From Saccharomyces uvarum (lineage: Eukaryota > Ascomycota > Saccharomycetes > Saccharomycetales > Saccharomycetaceae): DNA of 64,000 nt. The translations under genes were made by a program, and so were the position numbers. The stretch covers positions 599,001 to 663,000 of the forward strand of contig OX365939.1 of the NCBI GenBank assembly GCA_947243795.1, written 5' to 3'. Shown piece by piece: positions 29,401 through 39,252 of this stretch. The notes below the pieces were generated by a model. That model had not been told where the DNA came from. It worked only from the letters and a program-made list of their open reading frames with translations, and made no database searches. Position 1 is the stretch's first letter, and each line of letters begins with the position of its first letter.

Positions 29401-30949
29401 ATACCTATTAAACTACATTTTGTTTACTCATTATGAGCCAATGGGTAGTGAAGATCCTGGTACCAATATCCTAGCTAAGGAATACGCTCAAGAGGCATTA
29501 AACTTCGCCATGGATGGTTATAGAAATTGTATGATTTTCTTCAATAATATCAGGAACACTAATTCATTATTCGACTACATGAATGTTATTTTGTCTTACC
29601 CCTCTCTAGACATTGGACATCGTTCGCTACAATTCATTGTTTGTTTGATTTTAAGAGCCAAATGTGGTCCACTAACCGGTATGCGTGAATCGTCGATTAT
29701 AACCAACGGCACATCAAGTGGATTCAATAGTTCTGTTGAAGATGAAGATGTCAAGGTTAAGCAAGAATCATCTGACTATTTGAAAAAGGACGATTTCATG
29801 AAGGATGTTAATTTAGACTCCGGCGATTCATTGGCAGAAATTCTAACTTCGAGAATGCTGTTATTTCAAAAACTAACGAAACAACTATCCAAGAAATACA
29901 ATTATGCTATTCGTATGAACAAATCTACTGGATTTTTTGTTTCTTTGTTAGACACACCTTCCAAGAAATCAGATTCTAAATCGGGCAATGGTTCCTTTAT
30001 GTTGGGTAATTGGAAGCATCCAAAAGTTTCAAACATGAGCGGATTTCTTGCTGGTGATAAAGATCAATTACAAAGATGCCCTGTGTATCAAGATGCACTG
30101 GGGTTTGCTAGCCCGACTTCTGGTGCTATCGAGGGTTCTGCTCCAAGTCAAGGTTTAACTATGCAAGGTTCCACCGGTAGGATGGGAGGGACTCAGTTAC
30201 CCCCAATCAGATCATATAAGCCTATCACTTATACCAGTAGTAATTTACGTCGTATGAATGAAACCGGGGAGGCAGAAGCCAAGAGAAGAAGATATAATGA
30301 CGGTTATGTCGAAAGCAACAATGATATAGCTAGAGCAATAAGCCCAAAGCCTTCAAATGGATTATCTTCGGTGCAACCACTCTTATCATCGTTCTCGATG
30401 AACCAACTAAACGGAAACCCTATTCCAACGGTACCATCATTGTCTAATATCACTTCTCATATGGGTGCACTACCTTCGTTGGACAGGATCACCACGAGTC
30501 AAATGAATCTACCGGATCCATCCAGAGATGAAGCATTTGACACCTCCATAAAGCAAATGACACCTATGACAAGTGCGTTTATGAATGCAAATGCCGTGAT
30601 GTCAAACTCAACTCTAAATGGAAATATGAATATGAATGGGGCTGGTACTGGGAATACAGACACGAGTGTTAATGGCAGTGCTTTGTCAACTTTGACAAGC
30701 CCACAAGGCTCAGATTTGGCATCTAATTCTGCGACACAATATAAACCGGATTTAGAAGATTTCTTGATGCAGAACTCTAACTTTAATGGATTAATGATAA
30801 ATCCTTCAAGTTTAGTAGAAGTTGTTGGTGGATACAATGACCCTAATAATCTTGGAAGGAATGATGCGGTTGATTTCCTACCCGTTGACAACGTTGAGAT
30901 CGATGGACTGGTTGATTTTTATAGAGCAGATTTCCCAATTTGGGAATGA
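26471..30949 (+). CDS. HAP1: Hap1, heme-responsive Zn2Cys6 transcription activator
   Basis: The 1492-residue product is the YLR256W orthologue. The Zn2Cys6 cluster uses Cys64, 67, 74, 81, 84 and 93, followed by a coiled-coil dimerisation stretch (about 105-135). A His/Gln tract lies near 177-197 and an Ala-rich tract just after residue 290. Six heme-regulatory CP motifs centre on Cys285, 309, 333, 357, 400 and 426, and a seventh (RCPVYQ) on Cys1203. The fungal regulatory middle region and an acidic C-terminal activation domain follow. Known role: activates respiratory and ergosterol genes (CYC1, CYC7) with heme and represses some without. The C-terminus is whole, unlike S288C, where a Ty1 disrupts it. 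Base composition shifts from C-rich third positions in the first ~1.8 kb to AT-rich beyond. Confidence 0.96.
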   Translation: MSNTPYNSSAPSIASMTHSSVSRSPDMHTVTTPGTNTSSNSPPTLHMSESSKIKRKRNRIPLSCTICRKRKVKCDKFRPHCQQCTKTGVAHLCHYMEQTWAEEAEKELLKDNELKKLRERVKSLEKTLSKVHSSPSSNSLKSYNTPESSNLFMGNDENSTLVNTNGSVSSASHMQQHHHHQQQQHLQHQSQSQQQDFAKNANANSSSLSISNKYDNDELDLTKDFDLLHIKSNGTIHLGATHWLSIMKGDPYLKLLWGHIFAMREKLNEWYFQKNSYSKLKSSKCPITHAQAPPSAAAAVAAAATARKCPVDHTMFASGMVAPKEESPAPRKCPVDHSMFPSGMAPPREETPVQKRCPIDHTMFSAGMVPPKEETPSPYSTRPMIDHNNKHSMNPPQSKCPVDHRNYMKDSSADMANLPPNPAGRCPVDHSGMKNTALPPSHNVNPHHQPQSRSHSHSHPQQRIKLDSYMTESEVLATLCEMLPPKRIIALFIEKFFKHLYPAIPILDEQNFKNHVNQMLSLSSMNHAINNFGMGMPSSSSLENQPITQINLPKLSDSCNLGILIIILRLTWLSIPSNSCEVDLGEESGSFLVPNESSNMSASALTSMAKEESLLLRHETPVEALELCQKHLIKFDELSSISNNNVNLTTVQFAIFYNFYMKSASNDLTTLTNTNNTGMANPGHDSESHQILLSNITQMAFSCGLHRDPDNFPQLNATIPVTSQDISNNGNKKTNVNTNANLNNSTSANTTNANSRSGSADSRSGSNPANKKENQVSIERFKHTWRKIWYYIVSMDVNQSLSLGSPRLLRNLRDFSDTKLPSASRIDYVRDIKELIIVKNFTLFFQIDLCIIAVLNHILNVSLARSVRKFELDSLINLLKNLTYGTENVNDVVSSLINKGLLPTSEGGSVDSNNDEIYGLPKLPDILNHGQNNQNLYADGSNRTVSSSDIDKKLDLPHESTTRALFFSKHMTIRMLLYLLNYILFTHYEPMGSEDPGTNILAKEYAQEALNFAMDGYRNCMIFFNNIRNTNSLFDYMNVILSYPSLDIGHRSLQFIVCLILRAKCGPLTGMRESSIITNGTSSGFNSSVEDEDVKVKQESSDYLKKDDFMKDVNLDSGDSLAEILTSRMLLFQKLTKQLSKKYNYAIRMNKSTGFFVSLLDTPSKKSDSKSGNGSFMLGNWKHPKVSNMSGFLAGDKDQLQRCPVYQDALGFASPTSGAIEGSAPSQGLTMQGSTGRMGGTQLPPIRSYKPITYTSSNLRRMNETGEAEAKRRRYNDGYVESNNDIARAISPKPSNGLSSVQPLLSSFSMNQLNGNPIPTVPSLSNITSHMGALPSLDRITTSQMNLPDPSRDEAFDTSIKQMTPMTSAFMNANAVMSNSTLNGNMNMNGAGTGNTDTSVNGSALSTLTSPQGSDLASNSATQYKPDLEDFLMQNSNFNGLMINPSSLVEVVGGYNDPNNLGRNDAVDFLPVDNVEIDGLVDFYRADFPIWE
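27392..27607 (+). repeat. HAP1: three tandem 72-bp units encoding HAP1 heme-regulatory motifs
   Basis: Three in-frame units of 24 codons start at 27392, 27464 and 27536. Each begins with Lys/Arg-Cys-Pro-Val/Ile-Asp-His, continues with a Met-Phe and Gly-Met block, and ends in a Pro-Lys/Arg-Glu-Glu segment. They are diverged copies of one another at DNA level, so the heme-binding block grew by tandem duplication. Confidence 0.9.
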
Positions 30950-31084
30950 TGAGTTTTGTTTGACTATAAACTAATAAAATAAATAAGTAAATAAAGGACA
31001 GGATCTTATTATTTTATTTTTCAAGTAATGATGTTTTATTTTTTACAAGAAGTACGTTTCTGGCCATTTATAATTTTTGGCTTC

Positions 31085-31090
31085 AAAAAA
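31085..31090 (-). terminator. RNA polymerase III terminator of tRNA-Ala
   Basis: Six A residues on the plus strand, T6 in the tRNA sense, begin four bases after the tRNA 3' end. Confidence 0.75.
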
Positions 31091-31094
31091 TATT

Positions 31095-31167
31095 TGGACG
31101 AGTCCGGAATCGAACCGGAGACCTCTCCCATGCTAAGGGAGCGCGCTACCGACTACGCCACACGCCC
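31095..31167 (-). tRNA. tA(AGC): tRNA-Ala (AGC)
   Basis: A 73-nt intronless gene on the minus strand begins GGGCGTG and ends GTCC plus discriminator A. The A box (TGGCGTAGTCGG) and B box (GGTTCGATTCC) are intact. The anticodon AGC corresponds to 31132-31134. A run of six A on the plus strand at 31085-31090 provides the T6 terminator on the transcribed strand. Confidence 0.97.
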
Positions 31168-31358
31168 TGATATTGATGTTTTATTCTAAAACGAAGAGGT
31201 CTATATCAAATCTGTATTGTTCTACTATACACATGTTAATGTAGGTGATTATGGATATACATTTATTCGTTTACATTGGAATAAGCGATTTCGAATCTAC
31301 ACTTTTATTCGCATATGATAGTAAAGTGAATCATTTATGAGTAACCAAATCTGGTAAT

Positions 31359-31565
31359 TGTTGAGGATGAAATTAAAGATCTATGAAGTGATATATAAGG
31401 AGACGAGTTATACGTGATACCCATAATGCAGTTCCTAGAGTATCGTTATACCATTGGGTCTCATATAACCAGTCTGCGTGTGCTTTGTATACCTCTCTTA
31501 TATGCTGTAAGAAAGAATTGCTTATTGTTGATTATGACTACGTACTAAACTACTAATTATCAACA
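31359..31565. mobile_element. possible eroded LTR remnant
   Basis: A 207-bp segment bounded by TGTTGAGG and ATCAACA lies about 190 bp upstream of tRNA-Ala, within the usual Ty1/Ty4 target distance. It is shorter than any intact Ty LTR of that type and lacks matching flanks, so it would be a very old, broken copy, if it is one at all. Confidence 0.25.
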
Positions 31566-32948
31566 ATACTGCTTATGAAAATCGAGGATACAGAATCACG
31601 AAATTTTATACTCCGAGAGAACGACTATTTACACGTGTTGTCTCCATTAGTGTTAGGTATACGAGTGACTGTTGTGTGCTTAGTATTTACGGGTTGGGCA
31701 AGTTTCACTACGATAGCTAAATAAGCATCAATAATTGTTTCCTGGTAGCAGCTTCTCGCTCCTTACTTCTACGAACGATACCATCTTTTTTTCTCTCTGA
31801 TCGATCAGTCTTTGACCAAGAATTGTTTTCAATTTCTTAGATGTTGTTTGAAACGAGATGCCTTTTCGTAAATTTCAAGATGTACCTCAATGAAGCTTCC
31901 GGATATTAATCACGGAAACTGAACACCCTAGAGTGGCCTCAATTCGAAACTCGATCAAACGCCAAACTCCACGTAGAACAAGATCTTAATACAAAAGCAT
32001 AACTAGAAGGACAAAAACAGTTTTCATAAATAGAGTTTACATATCTTAAAGCAAGGCACATCGGAATAACAAATAGAACTGGAAAGGAAAAAGTGCTGAC
32101 ACAAATTACTCAATTAGTTCAAATAAACAAACTCGAGATATCTAATCGCGCTGTACTGCATATCAAAGTCTAGCGGAATTGAAGCACTGATTATCAGATA
32201 TAAACAGTATGCTTTGTTGTGGTGCATTCGGTCTTTTTTCCCCGCCTGCCAGATTGTCACATTTTTTTATGTAGCTACAGTTATCTACTTAGCAATCGTG
32301 TGCTGCTGGTGAAGCCGACTGCGTGGCATTTTGGGTAGATATTTCAAAGGGTCTCCCTCGTTAATGCGGCACTGCAAGGCGATATTTACATTTGTGGTTG
32401 CTATCGATAGATGAATACTTATCAAATATCACTACGGACGAAATGTTTACCTTTTGCAAAGTTCGACAGCAGGGGTTCTTAGCGGAAGTCGGCCTGGACC
32501 TTACTGTGCGAGAAATTTTTGAGTCCTGTCCCATGCCTAGGGGATGGGGAATCGTTGGATCTTGCGAAGCCACGGTAAGAACAAGGCTTTGCGTATGCAC
32601 TAACTACCACACTGTATATAAATAGATAGTCGAGCAGGTTATAAATGACTTGGTCGTGTAGCTTAATTAGTGTGGCTTCTTTTTTATCATCTTTTGCAAA
32701 GGTCTTCTAACTTTTGAATTTATCACAGATTTCTCAAACATTTTTGTATCTACGGTGATAAAAAAAGTATCGAACTTCAGTTCACACAATATTAATAAGA
32801 GCGTTTCCACGTGTTTCAATTTACACCGTATCTATTCTATTTATCATCTTTTTTGAGCTTCAAAAATACACTCTATTCTAAAAACTATCTAATCGCAACA
32901 GATTGGGCAGAATATCGTATAACTAAAGAAAAAAAGACAGAATTAAAA

Positions 32949-33914
32949 ATGGTTGACGCTAAAGGTAGTACTCCATGTTTGATTGGAGACTCTATAAGGA
33001 ACATCAATGATGAAAACAGTTTAGATTTTCAATACAGCAACCAGTTCAAAGAGGAAGACGAATCCTTGAGGTTGCTATCGCCACAAACGAGTTCCAATCA
33101 TGCCCTGAGCAAAATGCAGAAGGACGATGATATCCGAGATAGATCGTATACATCTGTAGCGGAATTGAATCGTGAAGGTGCTTTATTAACAGACGAAGTT
33201 GACTTAGAGAATGTCGATGCTTCGAAGATTCGCAGTAGTAGGGACGATTTAGAAGCTGAGGAGAAGAGAAAAAAACTGCTGTTATTGAAGAGAAAGCAAA
33301 GAAACAAGTCCATCGTCTCAGACAGTTTCTCCTCCCCTTCATTGCGCGCTTCCAAGTCCACTTCACTAATCACATCGACTGATCCAGTTGAAGACCACAT
33401 CAGTAAATATTCATCGTCAGGTACACCGGTTAATATTGCAACTAATGGAGGCGAAGAGGATGAGGACATAATTAGAAACTCGTACGGGCAAATGATAAAA
33501 AACAACTCTAATAGACCACATTTAGCCAAGGGTGAGTCTTATCAATCCGCACAACAAGAAACAGACCATTTAGCGCCGGAAAAACTTGAGAAAAGGCAAG
33601 AAAGAAGCGGTAGATCTTTTGATAGACAAACATCATCGACTGAATTTTTAAGATCCTTATCCAGGTCAATAAGTCGTGATCCTATCAAGAATAAAACCGT
33701 TTTACCCGCTGACGAAGAAGACTCAAGAATGTACAGCACTAGCAACTACTCTATATCTTTAGTTGATTTGGAAAACAAGCCTAAAACCATCACGGAAACT
33801 CTGGAAGAAGAGCAAGAGGATGCCGAAAGGGAAGGTGTTTTGATGGAAGACGAAGGCAACGAAGAGTACCCCAGGGATTTGGAAGAGGCAGCTAACAAAG
33901 TTGAGCAATCTTAA
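32949..33914 (+). CDS. YLR257W: YLR257W orthologue, phosphoprotein-like protein of unknown function
   Basis: The 321-residue hydrophilic protein has no enzyme motif, signal peptide or membrane segment that I can see. It is rich in Ser, Glu, Asp and Lys. There is a charged KR-rich coiled segment around residues 97-118 (AEEKRKKLLLLKRKQRNKS), several RS/SxS basophilic phosphorylation-type sites (LRSLSRSISRD) and an acidic C-terminus. The start is ATG at 32949 (MVDAKGSTPC), which gives the S. cerevisiae length. The upstream open codons contain no ATG. It is a conserved Saccharomyces protein of unknown function, and I do not infer one. Confidence 0.9.
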   Translation: MVDAKGSTPCLIGDSIRNINDENSLDFQYSNQFKEEDESLRLLSPQTSSNHALSKMQKDDDIRDRSYTSVAELNREGALLTDEVDLENVDASKIRSSRDDLEAEEKRKKLLLLKRKQRNKSIVSDSFSSPSLRASKSTSLITSTDPVEDHISKYSSSGTPVNIATNGGEEDEDIIRNSYGQMIKNNSNRPHLAKGESYQSAQQETDHLAPEKLEKRQERSGRSFDRQTSSTEFLRSLSRSISRDPIKNKTVLPADEEDSRMYSTSNYSISLVDLENKPKTITETLEEEQEDAEREGVLMEDEGNEEYPRDLEEAANKVEQS

Positions 33915-34025
33915 TTTGGTAGATTGTGGTGGGTCTCCTCAAGGTGTCCAAACTCTATATATATATGTATGTATGTATATATATATTATTATTTATATTT
34001 GAAAACTCGTCAAAGAGCCGGCCTT

Positions 34026-34036
34026 TTTTATGTTTA
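34026..34036 (+). other. ARS consensus sequence match (candidate replication origin)
   Basis: TTTTATGTTTA fits WTTTAYRTTTW at all 11 positions and lies in an AT-rich intergenic stretch with flanking T and A runs. Origin activity needs B elements that I cannot judge by eye, so this is a candidate only. Confidence 0.3.
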
Positions 34037-34305
34037 TTTATAAAATACACCCTGTAATTAAAACATTAAATTATAAAAGTATTGGTATTCATGAAGAGAC
34101 AAAACACACAACAATATAAAACAGATACTCTGAAGGGATTAATTACGTATCACAAGCATTACGCAAGATTGTTACGCTGCTGTTGGAGTACCTAGCTGGC
34201 AACTTTCTCTTCGAGAACCTCCCATGAAAACAGAAAAACCTTAATTCCGTCTTCATCACTTGTTCCTGAGACCCTACGTCTCCCAAAAAATAAAAATAGC
34301 TAATA

Positions 34306-34391
34306 AGGGGGATACAAAGTTTTGTATATGGAGGCTCGAGGATGGTTCATTTTCACCTCTCTAGCAGCTTACCAATCCTACCATCGCCCCT
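34306..34391. promoter_or_regulatory. stress-response elements (STRE) of GSY2
   Basis: AGGGG occurs at 34306-34310 and CCCCT at 34387-34391, with another CCCCT at 34568-34572, upstream of the GSY2 start at 34742. STREs bound by Msn2/Msn4 are known to drive GSY2 in S. cerevisiae at similar distances. Confidence 0.65.
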
Positions 34392-34741
34392 GGATTCGCG
34401 GCCCCGCGACCCCGCGACCCGACTCCCTGAAAACGACAGTTGGTGATGGTAAGAGATGACTACATTCAGCCTGGGGAGGCACTATTCTAACCCTTCTGGA
34501 CATGACATGAACCAGCAAAGGGAGCAGCTTTCCCCAAAGAGTAGTTTTTTCCAGGAACCTAATTTACCCCCTTCTTTCATACACAAGCTTCTTCTACATA
34601 TATATAGATATTGTTTCGACAGCATCAATTTAAGGTTCCTTGCCTTTTTTCTTTGTTATGTTAATATCCTCTAAAGCATCACTTTAGAAGTGGTGATTTT
34701 TTAGATAATTGTAGCTTCGACCACCTTAAAGAAATTTTAGA

Positions 34742-36859
34742 ATGTCCCGTGACCTACAGAATCATTTATTGTTCGAGACCGCAACCGAGGTTGCTAATAG
34801 AGTCGGTGGTATTTACTCCGTGCTAAAATCTAAGGCCCCCATCACCGTCGCCCAGTACAAGGACAATTACCATTTAATGGGGCCCTTGAATAAGGCCACT
34901 TACCAAAATGAGGTTGATATACTGGATTGGAAGAAGCCTGAAGCTTTTTCCGAGGATTTGAAGCCTATTCAACATGCTTTGCAAACGATGGAATCTAGAG
35001 GTGTTCATTTTGTTTATGGGAGATGGTTGATTGAGGGCGCTCCAAAAGTGATTCTTTTTGATTTGGACTCTGTGAGAGGTTATTCGGCCGAGTGGAAGGG
35101 CGATTTATGGTCCTTGGTAGGAATTCCCTCTCCCGAGAATGATTTCGAAACAAATGATGCCATCTTATTAGGCTACACGGTGGCTTGGTTCCTAGGTGAA
35201 TTGGCTCACTTAGATTCTCAACATGCCATTGTTGCACATTTCCATGAATGGTTAGCAGGTGTCGCGATACCCTTGTGCCGGAAAAGACGTATTGATGTAG
35301 TTACCATTTTCACTACCCACGCTACTTTATTGGGAAGGTATCTATGTGCCTCCGGTACTTTCGATTTTTACAACTGTTTAGAGACTGTTGACGTCGATCA
35401 TGAAGCTGGGAAATTTGGTATTTACCATCGTTACTGTATAGAAAGAGCTGCGGCTCATTCTGCCGACGTTTTCACCACAGTGTCACAAATTACCGCTTAT
35501 GAGGCAGAACATCTTTTGAAAAGAAAACCAGATGGGATCTTGCCTAATGGGTTGAACGTAATCAAATTCCAAGCATTCCATGAGTTCCAGAATTTGCATG
35601 CTTTGAAAAAGGAGAAAATTAATGACTTTGTTAGAGGCCATTTTCATGGCTGCTTTGATTTCGACTTGGACAATACCTTATATTTCTTTATCGCTGGTAG
35701 ATATGAGTATAAAAATAAGGGTGCTGACATGTTTATTGAAGCTCTAGCTCGTCTGAACTATAGATTAAAAGTATCTGGCTCTAAGAAAACTGTGGTGGCG
35801 TTTATTGTCATGCCTGCCAAGAACAATTCGTTTACAGTGGAGGCATTAAAGGGCCAAGCAGAAGTGAAAGCCTTAGAAAATACTGTACATGAAGTGACTA
35901 CATCAATTGGCAAGCGGATATTTGACCACGCCATCAGGTACCCACATAATGGGTTGACTTCCGAGTTGCCAACAGATTTAGGAGAATTGTTGAAGAGTTC
36001 CGATAAAGTTATGTTAAAAAGACGTATTCTAGCTTTAAGAAGACCTGCGGGGGAATTACCTCCAATAGTGACACACAACATGATTGACGATGCTAATGAC
36101 CTGATTTTGAATAAAATCAGACATGTTCAATTATTCAACAGTCCAAGTGACCGTGTCAAAATGATTTTCCATCCTGAATTTTTGAACGCGAATAATCCAA
36201 TTCTTGGTTTAGATTATGACGAATTCGTTCGTGGTTGTCATTTGGGTGTTTTCCCTTCATACTATGAACCTTGGGGGTACACCCCAGCAGAATGTACCGT
36301 AATGGGTGTTCCTTCTATCACAACAAACGTCTCTGGGTTTGGGGCTTATATGGAAGACTTAATCGAGACCAACCAAGCTAAAGATTATGGTATTTATATC
36401 GTAGATCGTCGTTTTAAAGGACCAGATGAATCTGTGGAACAGCTTGTTGATTACATGGAAGAGTTTGTGAAAAAGACAAGAAGACAGAGAATAAATCAAA
36501 GAAACAGAACCGAAAGGCTATCTGACTTGTTAGACTGGAAAAGAATGGGGCTCGAATACGTAAAGGCAAGGCAATTAGCATTAAGAAGAGCCTACCCTGA
36601 CCAATTCAAAGAACTAGTCGGGGAAGAACTCAATGATTCTAACATGGACACTTTAGCAGGAGGTAAGAAACTAAAAGTCGCAAGGCCGCTAAGTGTACCA
36701 GGCTCGCCAAGAGATTTAAGATCAAACAGTACAGTTTACATGACTCCCGGTGATTTAGGGACTCTACAAGAGGCTAATAATGCGGACGATTATTTCTCTT
36801 TGGGCGTAAATCCTGCAGCCGATGATGATGACGATGGCCCATATGCCGATGACAGTTGA
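34742..36859 (+). CDS. GSY2: Gsy2, glycogen synthase (major isoform)
   Basis: The 705-residue GT3 glycosyltransferase transfers glucose from UDP-glucose to glycogen. The N-terminal Rossmann half starts [20 protein letters not shown] (donor site). The C-terminal half has the catalytic E-x7-E type motif in [10 protein letters not shown] near residue 508. The arginine cluster [16 protein letters not shown] near 578-593 binds glucose-6-phosphate. Regulatory phosphosites are recognisable in [11 protein letters not shown] and VYMTPGD at the C-terminus, corresponding to the S. cerevisiae Ser650, Ser654 and Thr667 region, followed by an acidic tail. It is regulated by Pho85 and by Glc7 with the Gac1/Pig1 subunits; PIG1 lies at the right end of this window. 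Confidence 0.97.
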   Translation: MSRDLQNHLLFETATEVANRVGGIYSVLKSKAPITVAQYKDNYHLMGPLNKATYQNEVDILDWKKPEAFSEDLKPIQHALQTMESRGVHFVYGRWLIEGAPKVILFDLDSVRGYSAEWKGDLWSLVGIPSPENDFETNDAILLGYTVAWFLGELAHLDSQHAIVAHFHEWLAGVAIPLCRKRRIDVVTIFTTHATLLGRYLCASGTFDFYNCLETVDVDHEAGKFGIYHRYCIERAAAHSADVFTTVSQITAYEAEHLLKRKPDGILPNGLNVIKFQAFHEFQNLHALKKEKINDFVRGHFHGCFDFDLDNTLYFFIAGRYEYKNKGADMFIEALARLNYRLKVSGSKKTVVAFIVMPAKNNSFTVEALKGQAEVKALENTVHEVTTSIGKRIFDHAIRYPHNGLTSELPTDLGELLKSSDKVMLKRRILALRRPAGELPPIVTHNMIDDANDLILNKIRHVQLFNSPSDRVKMIFHPEFLNANNPILGLDYDEFVRGCHLGVFPSYYEPWGYTPAECTVMGVPSITTNVSGFGAYMEDLIETNQAKDYGIYIVDRRFKGPDESVEQLVDYMEEFVKKTRRQRINQRNRTERLSDLLDWKRMGLEYVKARQLALRRAYPDQFKELVGEELNDSNMDTLAGGKKLKVARPLSVPGSPRDLRSNSTVYMTPGDLGTLQEANNADDYFSLGVNPAADDDDDGPYADDS

Positions 36860-37313
36860 ACTGAATTGGAATAAACAAAAAAATACTACATTTTAATGCT
36901 TTTTATTTCTCTCGCTTTCCATTTGCCACGCCTCATTCGTATATATATATTAAAGCCTCGAATTACGTATAACGAATTTTAAGCAATATCAAATACGCTA
37001 TTTTTCTTTCTAGTACTTCTCATCTTTTTCTAACAAGATTAGTTAGGCTTAGCCAATAGATACCAAATAACATAACCTCATTTCCAAAAGCAAAATATCG
37101 TGATAGTTTTTTTTAAGCCTTTGGCAGCCAATCAATATATACACACAATTAAAAATAATAGCTTATTCATATATACAAATATATATATATATATAATTCT
37201 TTATACTTGAAAAAGTAATTTTTAAATTTTCAACTTCTTTCATATTGTATTTACAAGATAATAACATTATTACCATATTTAAACAAAAATTAGATCTCGG
37301 ATTAGGGCGGTCA
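36860..37313. other. convergent 3' region GSY2/HSP60
   Basis: This 454-bp AT-rich interval lies between converging stops. It holds TA-rich microsatellite runs near 36944 and 37179-37194 that suit bidirectional 3' end formation. No gene is seen. Confidence 0.6.
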
Positions 37314-39035
37314 TTACATCATACCTGGCATACCTGGCATACCACCTGGCATACCACCAGCACCACCGGCTGGAGCAGGTGGTTCTGGTGCATCAACGAT
37401 AGCAACTTCAGTGGTAGCCAATAATGAGGCAACACCAGAAGCATCAACTAGACCTGATCTAACAACCTTAAATGGGTCGATAATACCAGTGGCTAACATA
37501 TCGGTGTATTGAGACTTAGCGGCGTCGTAACCCTTGGCGAAATCATCACCATATTCGTCGATCAATTTGCCAACGATAACCGAACCTTCTTCACCGGCGT
37601 TTTCGATGATTTGCTTAGCAGGTCTTGTAATGGCCTTTCTTATGATGTCAACACCTAATTTTTGATCGAAATTTTCAACAACAACTTCATCCAAGACTCT
37701 AGATGCCTTTACTAAGGCAGTACCACCACCTGGCAGGATACCTTCTTCAACTGCAGCTCTTGTAGCGTTCAAGGCATCATCATAACGGTCCTTCTTTTCA
37801 CCAACTTCAACTTCAGATGAACCACCAACTCTAATAACGGCAACACCACCAGATAGTTTGGCCAAACGTTCTTGTAATTTTTCCTTTTCATAAGAGTTCG
37901 TGGTGGTAATATCGATAGAACTCTTAATTTGTTCAATTCTTTCTTGGATGGCTTCTTTTGGACCACTACCGTTCAAAACAACAGTGTCTTCTTTAGTCAC
38001 GGTAATAGAGTCACAAGAACCCAAGTTTTCTATGGTACATTGTTCTGGTTTCAAGTCTAATTCTTCAGTGAAAACAGTACCACCTGTTAAAACAGCAATA
38101 TCACCAATTGTGTTCTTTCTGTTGTCACCGAAGCCAGGGGCCTTTACGGCACAAACTTTAACTTGACCTCTTAACTTGTTTAAGATACAGGCAGCAAGGG
38201 CTTCACCATCAACATCCTCAGCGATAATCAATAAGGGCCTTCTGCTTTGATTGGAAATTTCCAAAGCTGGTAGAATATCTTGAATAGAAGAAATTTTCTT
38301 TTCACTCAATAGCAACAATGGCTTTTCGAATTCTACTTTGCTTGACTTTGGATCAGTGATGAAATAGGGAGAGATAAAACCACGGTCAAATCTCATACCT
38401 TCAGTCACTTCCAGTTCATCTTCCAATGTTCTGCCTTCTCTGATAGTGATAACACCTTCTTTACCGACCTTTTCCATGGCTGAAGCTAACAATTTACCAA
38501 CATGAGCATCCCCGTTAGCAGAAATGGTTGCTACTTGAGCGATTTCTTCGGATGTGGTGATTTCCTTCTTATTTGCGGTTAAGAATTCAATAACCTTTTC
38601 AACCGCGACTTGAGTACCCCTTCTTAAGTCCATTGGGTTACAGCCTGCAGCAACGTTCTTGACAGATTCAGTGAAAATGGCTCTACCCAAGACAGTGGCT
38701 GAAGTAGTACCATCACCGGCAGCTTCATTGGTCTTGGAAGCTACTTCTTGTAGTAACTTGGCACCCATGTTTTCGAACTTGTCCTTCAAGACAATGGATT
38801 TTGCAACAGTAACACCATCTTTGGTAATCTTTGGGGGTCCGAAAGGTTGTTCAATCAGAACATTTCTACCTTTTGGGCCCAAAGTAGCAGCAACGGCTTC
38901 GGCCAAAGTCTCCACACCCTTTAGAAGCGAGGCTCTTCCTTCCACACCAAACTTCAACTCTTTGTGAGTAGAGTAAGCACGGCGTAATAAAGGTCTCAAC
39001 GTAGAACGACTACGGACAACGGATGATCTCAACAT
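37314..39035 (-). CDS. HSP60: Hsp60, mitochondrial group I chaperonin
   Basis: The 573-residue GroEL homologue folds imported proteins in the mitochondrial matrix. The basic N-terminal presequence ([20 protein letters not shown]) is cleaved on import. Chaperonin hallmarks are [32 protein letters not shown] and, in the equatorial domain, [15 protein letters not shown]. The C-terminus is the usual Gly-Gly-Met tail. It is one residue longer than the S. cerevisiae protein, in the tail. Codon use is highly biased. The promoter has a perfect heat-shock element and a TATA box. Confidence 0.97.
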   Translation of the reverse strand: MLRSSVVRSRSTLRPLLRRAYSTHKELKFGVEGRASLLKGVETLAEAVAATLGPKGRNVLIEQPFGPPKITKDGVTVAKSIVLKDKFENMGAKLLQEVASKTNEAAGDGTTSATVLGRAIFTESVKNVAAGCNPMDLRRGTQVAVEKVIEFLTANKKEITTSEEIAQVATISANGDAHVGKLLASAMEKVGKEGVITIREGRTLEDELEVTEGMRFDRGFISPYFITDPKSSKVEFEKPLLLLSEKKISSIQDILPALEISNQSRRPLLIIAEDVDGEALAACILNKLRGQVKVCAVKAPGFGDNRKNTIGDIAVLTGGTVFTEELDLKPEQCTIENLGSCDSITVTKEDTVVLNGSGPKEAIQERIEQIKSSIDITTTNSYEKEKLQERLAKLSGGVAVIRVGGSSEVEVGEKKDRYDDALNATRAAVEEGILPGGGTALVKASRVLDEVVVENFDQKLGVDIIRKAITRPAKQIIENAGEEGSVIVGKLIDEYGDDFAKGYDAAKSQYTDMLATGIIDPFKVVRSGLVDASGVASLLATTEVAIVDAPEPPAPAGGAGGMPGGMPGMPGMM

Positions 39036-39160
39036 TTGACAGATTTTTGTCTATAATTTTCTTCTCCTGAAAGCTTTCTTACAACCTTCAATAAAATGCA
39101 CGCAAGCTCAAGCACAACCTTACACAATGAATGTAAAACTTAGTCTCCTCCTGACTTCGA

Positions 39161-39252
39161 TATATATACATGAGTGTTCGCCTGAATTCTGTTCCGGGCA
39201 AAGCAAAACCAAAACCGGAGTCACCCGCCTGATCTTCTTTTCTGGAAAGTTC
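39161..39252 (-). promoter_or_regulatory. HSP60: HSP60 heat-shock element and TATA box
   Basis: TTCTGGAAAGTTC at 39240-39252 is a perfect alternating TTCnnGAAnnTTC heat-shock element, the Hsf1 binding site. TATATATA at 39161-39168 lies about 70 bp closer to the HSP60 start, 126 bp from it. The spacing fits a heat-induced promoter and agrees with known HSP60 regulation. Confidence 0.8.

Larger units (their letters stand above)
30950..32948. other. long gene-poor region HAP1-YLR257W
   Basis: About 2 kb contains the tRNA-Ala gene and otherwise no supported gene. Between about 31200 and 32100 the sequence has a scrambled character unlike promoter DNA and may include eroded LTR material. A short TG...CA-bounded candidate is at 31359-31565. 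The final 300 bp are the YLR257W promoter. A frame open from 32811 into YLR257W lacks an ATG before 32949. Confidence 0.5.
33915..34741. other. YLR257W 3' region and GSY2 promoter
   Basis: This 827-bp spacer contains TA/TG-rich 3' end signals near 33956-33990 and a perfect 11-bp ARS-consensus match at 34026-34036. The GSY2 promoter follows, with stress-response element cores and a GC-rich tandem CCCCGCGA motif at 34402-34417. No gene is present. Confidence 0.6.
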
